Positions 44,152-54,948 of a stretch of 64,000 nucleotides of DNA are shown here, one piece after another. The notes beneath the pieces are model-generated. The model saw only the letters and a program-made list of their open reading frames with translations. It had not been told where the DNA came from and did no database searches. How positions within the stretch are numbered: position 1 is the first letter of the stretch; each line of letters begins with the position of its first letter. The position numbers and the translations under genes are program-made. Origin of the DNA: Cydia pomonella (Eukaryota > Arthropoda > Insecta > Lepidoptera > Tortricidae); NCBI RefSeq assembly GCF_033807575.1, contig NC_084717.1:3349692-3413691 (forward strand), given 5' to 3'.

Positions 44152-46861
44152 CGCCCGCCATCTTGGATTTGGCCATTTAAGCTCAGATTAAGATGAAAAC
44201 TCAATATCTGAGGATCCCAGAGGATCTTTATTATGATTCTGAGGTCAAATTTTTAGAAAACGCACGCCATTTTTGATTTCGGCATTTAAGCTCAGATTCA
44301 GATATAAATCGATATCTGAGGATCCCAGAGGATCTTTATTATGATTCTGAGGTCAAATAATTAGAAAACGCACGCCATTTTTGATTTCGACATTTAAGCT
44401 CAGATTGAGATGAAAATCGATATCTGAGGATCCCAGAGGACCTTTATTATGATTCCAAGATCAAATTTTTAGAAAACGCACGCCATTTTTGATTTCTGCA
44501 TTTAAGCTCAGATTGAGATGAAAATCGATATCTGAGGAACCCAGAGGACCTTTATTGTGAATCTGAGGTCAAATTTTTAGAAAACGCACGCCATTTTTGA
44601 TTTCGGCATTTAAGCTCAGATTGAGATGAAAATCGATATCTGAGGATCCCAGAGGACCTTTATTATGATTCCGAGGTCAAATTTTATGAAAACGCACGCC
44701 ATTTTAAATTTCGGCATTTAAGCTCAGATTAAGATGAAAATCGATATCTGAGGATCCCAGAGGACCTTTATTGTGAATCTGAGGTCAAATTTGTAGAAAA
44801 CGCACGCCATTTTTGATTTCGGCATTTAAGCTCAGATTGAGATGAAAATCGATATCTGAGGATCCCAGAGGACCTTTATTGTGAATCTGAGGTCAAATTT
44901 TTAGAAAACGCACGCCATTTTTGATTTCGGCATTTAAGCTCAGATTGAGATGAAAATCGATATCTGAGGATCCCGGAGGACCTTTATTATGATTCCGAGG
45001 TCAAATTTTTAGAAAACGCACGCCATTTTAAATTTCGGCATTTAAGCTCAGATTAAGATGAAAATCGATATCTGAGGATCCTAGAAGACCTTTATCATGA
45101 TTCTGAGGTCAAATTTTTAGAAAACGCACGCCATTTTAAATTTCGGTATTTAAGCTCAGATTAAGATGAAAATCGATATCTGAGGATCCCAGAGGACCTT
45201 TATTGTGAATCTGAGGTCCAATTTTTAGAAAACGCACGCCATTTTTGATTTCGGCATTTAAGCTCAGATTGAGATGAAAATCGATATCTGAGGATCCCAG
45301 AGGACCTTTATTATGATTCCGAGGTCAAATTTTTAGAAAACGCACGCCATTTTAAATTTTGGCATTTAAGCTCAGATTGAGATGAAAATCGATATCTGAG
45401 GATCCCAGAGGACCTTTATTATGATTCCGAGGTCAAATTTTTAGAAAACGCACGCCATTTTAAATTTCGGAATTTAAGCTCAGATTAAGATGAAAATCGA
45501 TATCTGAGGATCCCAGAGGACCTTTTTTGTGAATCTGAGGTCAAATTTTTAGAAAACGCACGCCATGTTTGATTTCGGCATTTAAGCTCAGATTGAGATG
45601 AAAATCGATATCTGAGGATCCCAGAGGACCTTTATTATGATTCCGAGGTCAAATTTTTAGAAAACACACGCCATTTTAAATTTCGGCATTTAAGCTCAGA
45701 TTAAGATGAAAATCGATATCTGAGGATCCCAGAAGACCTTTATTATGATTCTGAGGTGAAATTTTTAGAAAACGCACGCCATTTTAAATTTCGGCATTTA
45801 AGCTCAGATTAAGATGAAAATCGATATCTGAGGATCCCAGAGGACCTTTATTGTGAATCTGAGGTCAAATTTTTAGAAAACGCACGCCATTTTTGATTTC
45901 GGCATTTAAGCTCAGATTGAGATGAAAATCGATATCAGAGGATCCCAGAGGACCTTTATTATGATTCCGAGGTCAAATTTTTAGAAAACGCACGCCATTT
46001 TAAATTTCGGCATTTAAGCTCAGATTAAGATGAAAATCGATATCTGAGGATCCCAGAGGACCTTTATTGTGAATCTGAGGTCAAATTTTTAGAAAACGCA
46101 CGCCATTTTAAATTTCGGCATTTAAGCTCAGATTAAGATGAAAATCGATATCTGAGGATCCCAGAGGACCTTTATTGTGAATCTGAGGTCAAATTTTTAG
46201 AAAACGCACGCCATTTTTGATTTCGGCATTTAAGCTCAGATTGAGATGAAAATCGATATCTGAGGATCCCGGAGGACCTTTATTATGATTCCGAGGTCAA
46301 ATTTTTAGAAAACGCACGCCATTTTAAATTTCGGCATTTAAGCTCAGATTAAGATGAAAATCGATATCTGAGGATCCCAGAAGACCTTTATTATGATTCT
46401 GAGGTCAAATTTTTAGAAAACGCACGCCATTTTATATTTCGGTATTTAAGCTCAGATTAAGATGAAAATCGATATCTGAGGATCCCAGAGGACCTTTATT
46501 GTGAATCTGAGGTCCAATTTTTAGAAAACGCACGCCATTTTTGATTTCGGCATTTAAGCTCAGATTGAGATGAAAATCGATATCTGTGGTTCCCAGAGGA
46601 CCTTTATTGTGAATCTGAGGTCAAATTTTTAGAAAACGCACGCCATTTTTGATTTCGGCATTTAAGCTCAGATTGAGATGAAAATCGATATCTGAGGATC
46701 CCAGAGGACCTTTATTATGATTCCGAGGTCAAACTTTTAGAAAACACACGCCATTTTAAATTTCGGCATTTAAGCTCAGATTAAGATGAAAATCGATATC
46801 TGAGGATCCCAGAAGACCTTTATTATGATTCTGAGGTGAAATTTTTAGAAAACGCACGCCA
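44152..46861. repeat. 108-bp satellite array, first block (about 25 units)
   Basis: Strict 108-bp period, with CGCACGCCAT at 44261, 44369, 44477 and so on to 46745. The consensus includes TTTAAGCTCAGATT, GATGAAAATCGATATCTGAG, GATCCCAGAGGACCTTTATT and GAGGTCAAATTTTTAGAAAA. Two linked variant types alternate: TTTTTGATTT with GATTGAG, and TTTTAAATTT with GATTAAG. Non-coding. A 12-unit (1,296-bp) duplication is visible from shared private variants. Confidence 0.95.
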
Positions 46862-47024
46862 ATTTTAGAAGATTTGGTATACACAATCATTTAGCAGTAT
46901 ACAAGATAGTCAACAAAAATTGCGACATTAAAACCTGCTCGGTAAGAGAGGCTCAATATAAAGTCAAAATATGGTTAAGCACTCTAAATTATGTTGAAAC
47001 AGAAAAAATATTAACATACTAATA

Positions 47025-47071
<47 letters not shown>

Positions 47072-47466
47072 ACTCTTCCTCAAATACGTACTCATAATTC
47101 CTCCAAATTCCTTGCCTTGGTTCTTTTTCTTTGTAATTGATTAGCACTAATTTTTAATTTTATTTTTTATTGTTAAAAATACAAGACATAAATTGTCGTA
47201 TAATTTGTAGTTAACTGTAATGTAGCATGCAATTTGTTATTTTTAGCTGATAGTGAATTCTTTAGCGCCTATAGTCAATAAAAACTGGCAAACTAGGAAA
47301 AGTGCCATCCTGCGAGACAGGCATAGCCTAGTGCAGGTGTCACGGGCAATTTCTATAACTTGATACAACATTTAGCAGTGTTTAACTGGAACAAGTTTAC
47401 TTAACCTTGTAACGTAAATTATAAGTTTCACTGTATTAATAAACTATTTTGATTTTTTTTTTTTGA
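46862..47466 (+). mobile_element. LINE-like insertion in the satellite array
   Basis: About 605 bp foreign to the satellite, splitting a single 108-bp unit. A frame with VYKIVNKN, CSVREAQYKVKIWLSTLNYV and ETEKIL ends in TAA near 47026, like the last codons of a LINE ORF2. It is followed by a CA microsatellite, a UTR, an AATAAA-like site and a GATTTT-type tail. ATTTT is present at both junctions, a probable short target duplication. The family is not identified. Confidence 0.55.
47027..47064. repeat. CA microsatellite
   Basis: About 18 CA units, directly after the stop codon of the LINE-like frame. Confidence 0.95.
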
Positions 47467-48838
47467 TTTTAAATTTCGGCATTTAAGCTCAGATTAAGAT
47501 GAAAATCGATATCTGAGGATCCCAGAGGACCTTTATTGTGAATCTGAGGTCAAATTTTTAGAAAACGCACGCCATTTTTGATTTCGGCATTTAAGCTCAG
47601 ATTGAGATGAAAATCGATATCTGAGGATCCCAGAGGACCTTTATTATGATTCCGAGGTCAAATTTTTAGAAAACGCACGCCATTTTAAATTTCGGCATTT
47701 AAGCTCAGATTAAGATGAAAATCGATATCTGAGGATCCCAGAGGACCTTTATTGTAAATCTGAGGTCAAATTTTTAGAAAACGCACGCCATTTTAAATTT
47801 CGGCATTTAAGCTCAGATTAAGATGAAAATCGATATCTGAGGATCCCAGAGGACCTTTATTGTGAATCTGAGGTCAAATTTTTAGAAAACGCACGCCATT
47901 TTTGATTTCGGCATTTAAGCTCAGATTGAGATGAAAATCGATATCTGAGGATCCCAGAGGACCTTTATTATGATTCCGAGGTCAAATTTTAAGAAAACGC
48001 ACGCCATTTTAAATTTCGGCATTTAAGCTCAGATTAAGATGAAAATCGATATCTGAGGATCCCAGAGGACCTTTATTGTGAATCTGAATTCAAATTTTTA
48101 GAAAACGCACGCCATTTTTTATTTCGGCATTTATGCTCAGATTCAGATGTAAATCGATATCTGTGGTTCCCAGAGGACCTTTATTGTGAATCTGAGGTCA
48201 AATTTTTAGAAAACGCACGCCATTTTTGATTTCGGCATTTAAGCTCAGATTGAGATGAAAATCGATATCTGAGGATCCCAGAGGACCTTTATTATGATTC
48301 CGAGGTCAAACTTTTAGAAAACGCACGCCATTTTAAATTTTGGCATTTAAGCTCAGATTAAGATGAAAATCGATATCTGAGGATCCCAGAGGATCTTTAT
48401 TATGATTCTGAGGTCAAATTTTTAGAAAACGCACGCCATTTTAAATTTCGGCATTCAAGCTCAGATTAAGATGAAAATCGATATCTGAGGATCCCAGAGG
48501 ACCTTTATTGTGAATCTGAGATCAAATTTTTAGAAAACGCACGCCATTTTTTATTTCGGCATTTATGCTCAGATTCAGATGTATATCGATATCTGTGGAT
48601 CCCAGAGGACCTTTATTGTGAATCTGAGGTCAAATTTTTAGAAAACGCACGCCATTTTTTATTTCGGCATTTAAGCTCAGATTGAGATGAAAATCGATAT
48701 CTGAGGATCCCAGAGGATCTTTATTATGATTCTGAGGTCAAATTTTTAGAAAACGCACGCCATTTTTGATTTCGGCATTTAAGCTCAGATAGAGATGAAA
48801 ATCGATATCTGAGGATCCCAGAGGACCTATATTATGAA
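47467..48838. repeat. 108-bp satellite array, second block (about 13 units)
   Basis: Continues the same 108-bp period in the same orientation (CGCACGCCAT at 47566, 47674, ... 48754). The last units carry GATTCAGATGTA variants like the very first unit at 44261, and the array decays at ATATTATGAATATAACA. Confidence 0.95.
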
Positions 48839-49184
48839 TATAACATAATTTACTTATACTTTTCACTTTATCTAAATCCACGAATTCCATGGTGAATGTC
48901 TTGCACTCGCGTTTCGACTCTGACCTTGTCGGTGTCAGTCTTCCTCATGGGGCGACACTTAGAAATGTAGTTAACATTAGTTAAGATGGAGGCGATTTAT
49001 ATTAATTGAATCGAGACATCTCTAACTTTTGCTTAAAGTCGACTTCCGATTATGCAAACTACGCCACCAGATGTCACTATAAAATTGATACAATTTAAAT
49101 ATGGAAGTCGGGCGTAAGGAATACAATCTCCATGTACCTACCAAAAAATGACCGTCCGTCCGTCACTAGTTAGATGACAAAACG
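48839..49184. other. Single-copy spacer inside the giant element
   Basis: No repeat or gene recognised. CGACTCTGACCTTGTCGG near 48915 forms a small palindrome-like stretch. Confidence 0.4.
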
Positions 49185-50342
49185 GCGCACGGTGGGCTGA
49201 AAATCCGCCTTCATAGAAATAGAACCCGAAGTCTTAAATTTGAACTTTTTTTATTGGAATAGCTTTTGTTGGGTTTTATTATGTCCCAAAATTAATCTAT
49301 CGTAAGTAGCTTCTAAGAATATATTATTCAAAAATAAAAAATAAAAACTACATTCAAATATACCTTAAACAAAACTACGTAAAGCTAAAAAGGAAATAGA
49401 TTCAAAACTAAAACTACAACTAAAGTTATAAGTAAAAAATTGGCTCCAGCTGGGTGCCTTGTGGGAAGGTGCCTAGAAGGCTGGCGGCATTGCCGCGCTG
49501 GACAGCAATGCCAATGCGTTGTGCGAGGTAAGAGCCAGCCCTCTTGTCACCCGTTGCCTACACGAGGCGCTTCGAAAGCTCTTTAAAAATGTTGTGAGGG
49601 CCAGGTCCCCACGGCCTAAGGGTTTCCACCCCAAAAAGCTCAAACATATAGCTCAAATCTTAGCTAATTTGGTTGGAAAAATAATTAGTTATATATTTTT
49701 TTTTTCAAAATCTTTCTATGGCGCGTATCAGAAAAATCGAGTTTTCTCCGAAAATAAAATTTAACCGTAATATCCTGACAGATGATTTTAAAACCAATTA
49801 TTCTTGATTTTTCCACATAATTAGAATTTTCCTACGGGTGCACTTTTTTTTTAAATCGATACATTTTTTTATTTTATTTTAATACGGTTATACTCGTTAT
49901 TTTGACTACAAATAATGAATTTGAGTTTGATCTAACTAATAACTTACGCGTAGTGAATGATGGATGTAACTCTTGTATGTTTATTATTTATCTACTTAAT
50001 TAAAACAATGTGCAAAAGTTATTTCAACATGAAAAAATAAGTTTTTTATTTTTTATTTAATAAGTGCATACGGTAGAAAAGTTCGCGTTATGTCAAAATA
50101 TCCTTAATAATTGGTACTTAAATCACCTGGAAGGATATTATATTATTAACTCGATTTTTCTGATACCCGCCATACAAAGATTTTGAAAAAAAAAATATTA
50201 TTAATTATTTTTCCAACCAAATTAGCCAAGATTAATTTTTGGACATAATAAAACCCAACAAAAGCTATTCCAATAAAAAAAGTTCAAAATTAATACTTCG
50301 GTTTCTATTTCTATGAAGGCCGATTTTCAGCCCACCGTGCGG
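49185..50342. repeat. Foldback segment between the two satellites
   Basis: The left arm (49185-49304 plus 49660-49745) is the inverse of the right arm (50150-50342). Shared words include GCACGGTGGGCTGAAAATC, TTCATAGAAATAGAA, GGAATAGCTTTTGTTGGG and TAATTTGGTTGGAAAAATAA. The left arm is split by a retroposon fragment (49305-49660). The right arm runs straight into the first 100-bp unit. Confidence 0.8.
49305..49660 (-). pseudogene. Retroposon C-terminal fragment inserted in the left foldback arm
   Basis: On the minus strand, a frame reads ATGDKRAGSYLAQRIG then IAVQRGNAASLLGTFP and stops at a TAA near 49436. I recognise the QRGNAAS-x-LG ending as recurrent in lepidopteran mobile-element proteins but cannot name the family. 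AATCT at both junctions is a likely target duplication. The 3' UTR lies to the left. Confidence 0.5.
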
Positions 50343-53300
50343 CCGCCATCTTGGATTCCAAAATGGTCATCATATTCGAAATCTGCACTCCCTAAAACCT
50401 ATAAAATGATATCCATGACGACTTTTATGACAGAGTGCACGGCCGCCATCTTGGATTGCAAAATGGTCATCAGTTTCGAAATCTGCACTCCCTAAAACCT
50501 ATAAAACGATATCCATGACGACTTTTATGACAGAATGCACGGCCGCCATCTTGGATTCCAAAATGGTCATCATTTTCGAAATCTGCACTCCCTAAAACCT
50601 ATAAAACGATATCCATGACGACTTTTATGACAGAATGCACGGCCGCCATCTTGGATTCCAAAATGGTCATCATTTTCGAAATTTGCACTCCCTAAAACCT
50701 ATAAAACGATATCCATGACGACTTTTATGACAGAGTGCACGGCCGCCATCTTGGATTCCAAAATGGTCATCATTTTCTAAATCTGCACCCCCTAAAACCT
50801 ATAAAACGATATCCATGACGACTTTTATGACAGAGTGCACGGCCGCCATCTTGGATTCCAAAATGGTCATCATTTTCGAAATCTGCACTCCCTAAAACCT
50901 ATAAAACGATATCCATGACGACTTTTATGACAGAGTGCACGGCCGCCATCTTGGATTCCAAAATGGTCATCATTTTCGAAATCTGCACTCCCTAAAACCT
51001 ATAAAACGATATCCATGACGACTTTTATGACAGAGTGCACGGCCGCCATCTTGGATTCCAAAATAGTCATCATTTTTGAAATCTGCACTCCCTAAAACCT
51101 ATAAAACGATATCCATGACGACTTTTGACAGAATGCACGGCCGCCATAGTGGATTCCAAAATGGTCATCATTTTCGAAATCTGCACTCCCTAAAACCTAT
51201 AAAACGATATCCATGACGACTTTTATGACAGAATGCACGGCCGCCATCTTGGATTCCAAAATGGTCATCATTTTCGAAATCTGCACTCCCTAAAACCTAT
51301 AAAACGATATCCATGACGACTTTTATGACAGAGTGCACGGCCGCCATCTTGGATTCCAAAATGGTCATCATTTTCGAAATCTGCACTCCCTTAAACCTAT
51401 AAAACGATATCCATGACGACTTTTATGACAGAGTGCACGGCCGCCATCTTGGATTCCAAAATGGTCATCATTTTCGAAATCTGCACTCCCTAAAACCTAT
51501 AAAACGATATCCATGACGACTTTTATGACAGAGTGCACGGCCGCCATCTTGGATTCCAAAATGGTCATCATTTTCGAAATCTGCACTCCCTAAAACCTAT
51601 GAAACGATATCCATGACGACTTTTATGACAGAATGCACGGCCGCCATCTTGGATTCCAAAATGGTCATCATTTTCGAAATCTGCACTCCCTAAAACCTAT
51701 AAAACGATATCCATGACGACTTTTATGACAGAGTGCACGGCCGCCATCTTGGATTCCAAAATGGTCATCATTTTTGAAATCTGCACTTCCTAAAACCTAT
51801 AAAACGATATCCATGACGACTTTTATGACAGAATGCACGGCCGCCATCTTGGATTCCAAAATGGTCATCATTTTCGAAATCTGCACTCCCTAAAACCTAT
51901 AAAACGATATCCATGACGACTTTTATGACAGAGTGCACGGCCGCCATCTTGGATTCCAAAATGGTCATCATTTTCTAAATCTGCACCCCCTAAAACCTAT
52001 AAAACGATATCCATGACGACTTTTATGACAGAGTGCACGGCCGCCATCTTGGATTCCAAAATGGTCATCATTTTCGAAATCTGCACTCCCTAAAACCTAT
52101 AAAACGATATCCATGACGACTTTTATGACAGAGTGCACGGCCGCCATCTTGGATTCCAAAATGGTCATCATTTTCGAAATCTGCACTCCCTAAAACCTAT
52201 AAAACGATATCCATGACGACTTTTATGACAGAGTGCACGGCCGCCATCTTGGATTCCAAAATAGTCATCATTTTTGAAATCTGCACTCCCTAATACCTAT
52301 AAAACGATATCCATGACGACTTTTGACAGAATGCACGGCCGCCATCTTGGATTCCAAAATGGTCATCATTTTCGAAATCTGCACTCCCTAAAACCTATAA
52401 AACGATATCCATGACGACTTTTATGACAGAATGCACGGCCGCCATCTTGGATTCCAAAATGGTCATCATTTTCGAAATCTGCACTCCCTAAAACCTATAA
52501 AACGATATCCATGACGACTTTTATGACAGAGTGCACGGCCGCCATCTTGGATTCCAAAATGGTCATCATTTTCGAAATCTGCACTCCCTTAAACCTATAA
52601 AACGATATCCATGACGACTTTTATGACAGAGTGCACGGCCGCCATCTTGGATTCCAAAATGGTCATCATTTTCGAAATCTGCACTCCCTAAAACCTATAA
52701 AACGATATCCATGACGACTTTTATGACAGAGTGCACGGCCGCCATCTTGGATTCCAAAATGGTCATCATTTTCGAAATCTGCACTCCCTAAAACCTATGA
52801 AACGATATCCATGACGACTTTTATGACAGAATGCACGGCCGCCATCTTGGATTCCAAAATGGTCATCATTTTCGAAATCTGCACTCCCTAAAACCTATAA
52901 AACGATATCCATGACGACTTTTATGACAGAGTGCACGGCCGCCATCTTGGATTCCAAAATGGTCATCATTTTTGAAATCTGCACTTCCTAAAACCTATAA
53001 AACGATATCCATGACGACTTTTATGACAGAATGCACGGCCGCCATCTTGGATTCCAAAATGGTCATCATTTTCGAAATCTGCACTCCCTAAAACCTATAA
53101 AACGATATCCATGACGACTTTTATGACAGAGTGCACGGCCGCCATCTTGGATTCCAAAATGGTCATCATTTTTGAAATCTGCACTCCCTAAAACCTATAA
53201 AACGATATCCATGACGACTTTTATGACAGAATGCACGGCCGCCATCTTGGATTCCAAAATGGTCATCATTTTCGAAATCTGCACTCCCTAAAACCTATAA

Positions 53301-53358
53301 AACGATATCCATGACGACTTTTATGACGAGTGCACGGCCGCCATCTTGGATTCCAAAG
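50337..53358. repeat. 100-bp satellite array (30 full units)
   Basis: GGCCGCCATC recurs every 100 bp from 50341 to 53336, except two 98-bp units with the same AT deletion (near 51126 and 52324) and a final partial unit. Each unit carries CTTGGATTCCAAAATGGTCA, TCATTTTCGAAATCTGCACT, CCCTAAAACCTATAAAACGA and TATCCATGACGACTTTTATG. Units are nearly identical, and private variants recur 1,198 bp apart, so a 12-unit block was duplicated. Confidence 0.95.
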
Positions 53359-53810
53359 TAGAAGTCTACTTGAAACGGTACCGTACGGTACCCTTTCAAC
53401 TGTAGCGGTACCGTTTGAAAAATGTACCTATTACATTTTATTTATTCGGGTACCGTTATAGTTATATAGTTTTTCATTTGATACCCTTAGTTTAGGTATC
53501 GGTCTTGTGCGATTTTATTTGGGTACCGTTAGCTTTGGATACCTATTCAATTGATACCCTTTGTGTAGGTATCGGTCGTTTGCGATTTTATTCGGGTACC
53601 GTTACAGTTGTATAGCTTTTCAATTGATACCCTTAGTTTAGGTATCGGTCTTGTGCGATTTTATTCGGGTACCGTTAGCTTTGGATACCTATTCAATTGA
53701 TACCCTTATCTTAGGTATCGGTCTTTTGCGATTTTATTCGGGTACCCTTAGCTTTGGATACCTATTCAATTGATACCTTTATTTTAGGTTACCGGTCTTT
53801 TGCGGTTTTT
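53359..53810. repeat. Right subterminal array, five 73-bp units
   Basis: GCGATTTTATT recurs at 53509, 53582, 53655 and 53728 and the related GCGGTTTTT at 53802, an almost exact 73-bp period. Each unit has GGGTACCGTTA, GGATACCTATTCAATTGATA and TTAGGTATCGGTC. The GGTACC words echo the left block although the units differ. Confidence 0.8.
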
Positions 53811-53827
53811 CAGTCCCTGCTTGTAGT

Positions 53828-54097
53828 ATATGCCTACATGAAATTAAACTTTGTTGCCACGAGTAAATGAAAAACAAATGCACCTGTACAAAAAAAATAT
53901 GTAGTGTTTTTTTACAATGTCCAACTCGCACGGTTCGTTTAGTTTCAAATTCAATTTAGTACGTCCAACAATCCGCGACTAACTTCGTTTCCGAAACAAA
54001 ACTGTGTCGCTTTTTCATCGAACTGCGAAAAACTGGAATACGCTTTGTATGAGTTTACTACAGCGAATTACGTAGAATACTATTAACAAGTATTGTT
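53828..54097. other. Intergenic, nothing recognised
   Basis: AT-rich, directly right of the giant element. Confidence 0.4.
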
Positions 54098-54183
54098 AGC
54101 GTAGCGTTGGTAGCCTAGCGGTACGGGTGCAGGTGTGCGACTTTCATGCCGGACCAATGAGTTTTTTGGAACTTATATACAAT
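54098..54183 (+). mobile_element. SINE S1 head (joined to an S2 body)
   Basis: GCGTTGGTAGCCTAGCGGTA is the S1 A-box region, then GACCAATGAGTTTTTTGGAA and CTTATATAC. The S1 body does not follow. Confidence 0.6.
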
Positions 54184-54360
54184 TCCCGGTAAGGGCATTT
54201 ATTTGTTCCTGAGTCATGGGTGTTTTTTATGTACGAGTATATAAGTATGTATTAATCTATATACGTATGTATATCGTCGTCTAGTAACCATATTACAATA
54301 TTTACTTTGTTTGGGGCTAGGTCGATCTATGTAAGATTATCCCCAAATATTTATTTATTT
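54184..54360 (+). mobile_element. SINE S2 body, entered right after its B box
   Basis: TTCCCGGTAAGGGCATTTAT, TTCCTGAGTCATGGGTG, a GTAT-rich middle and TAGGTCGATCTATGTAAGAT. The S2 head is missing, and in its place stands an S1 head. Confidence 0.65.
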
Positions 54361-54852
54361 ATTCATTTATTTTAGTTGTTGTTTTGTTTAGTTAGACTGA
54401 AAGTTGCACCCATAATAGATAAAGTAAGAGCGAATCGCCTAGCGTGGTATGGGCATGTATGTGGAGGGATGGAACGGGAGAGGAAAACCTAGGAAAAGGT
54501 GGATGGATTGTGTGAGAGATGACATGAAACGAACGCGAGTGAATGATGAGATGACGGGTGACAGAAAGATATGGAAGAAAAAGACATGCTGCGCCGACCC
54601 CAAATGAATGGGATAAGGGCAAGCGAATGATGACGAATTGATGATTCATTTATTTTAGTTAGCATCAATATTAGCGAATGAAAAAACGCACCAGAAATAT
54701 CTGCCACCAGGAATCTCCAAATAGAATATAAGTGTATCTCTACTAACAATTCGCGATAAAAGTATATATCACAATATTTGTTAAGCTATTACAAACTTTT
54801 GACGCGTAGTTTCCGTTACTTTTGATGCTGACTGTTCGAAATATCCACACGT

Positions 54853-54948
54853 CGAGAAATTTGATATTTATCAGTTGCTATTGAAGAAAAGGTGAAGAAA
54901 AACGTCGTGAGGAAACGGGACTAATTTCAATAAAGCGAGTAAGTAAGT
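54853..54948 (+). mobile_element. SINE S1 body, left half
   Basis: TTTGATATTTATCAGTTGCT and CGTCGTGAGGAAACGGGACT are S1 body words. It stops at AATAAAGCGAG where MITE E is inserted. The right half resumes at 55482. Confidence 0.55.

Larger units (their letters stand above)
43729..53819. mobile_element. Giant hAT-like element built of satellite arrays
   Basis: The left end CAGGGACTGAAAA (43729-43741) and the right end TTTTCAGTCCCTG (53807-53819) are perfect inverse copies. The 8-bp duplication CTTGTAGT flanks them exactly (43721-43728 and 53820-53827). These two features together define a transposition unit of 10,091 bp, and 8-bp duplication with CAGGG ends is typical of hAT. No transposase or other protein is encoded, so mobilisation would need enzyme from elsewhere. 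Contents: subterminal repeats at both ends, a 108-bp array, a foldback segment, a 100-bp array and two retroposon fragments. An array-rich element of this size is unusual. A composite or arrays grown after insertion are possible. Confidence 0.85.

Noticed and set aside
44152..53358. CRISPR-like array
   Set aside because: Units of 108 and 100 bp are repeated in full without unique spacers, and the context is eukaryotic.
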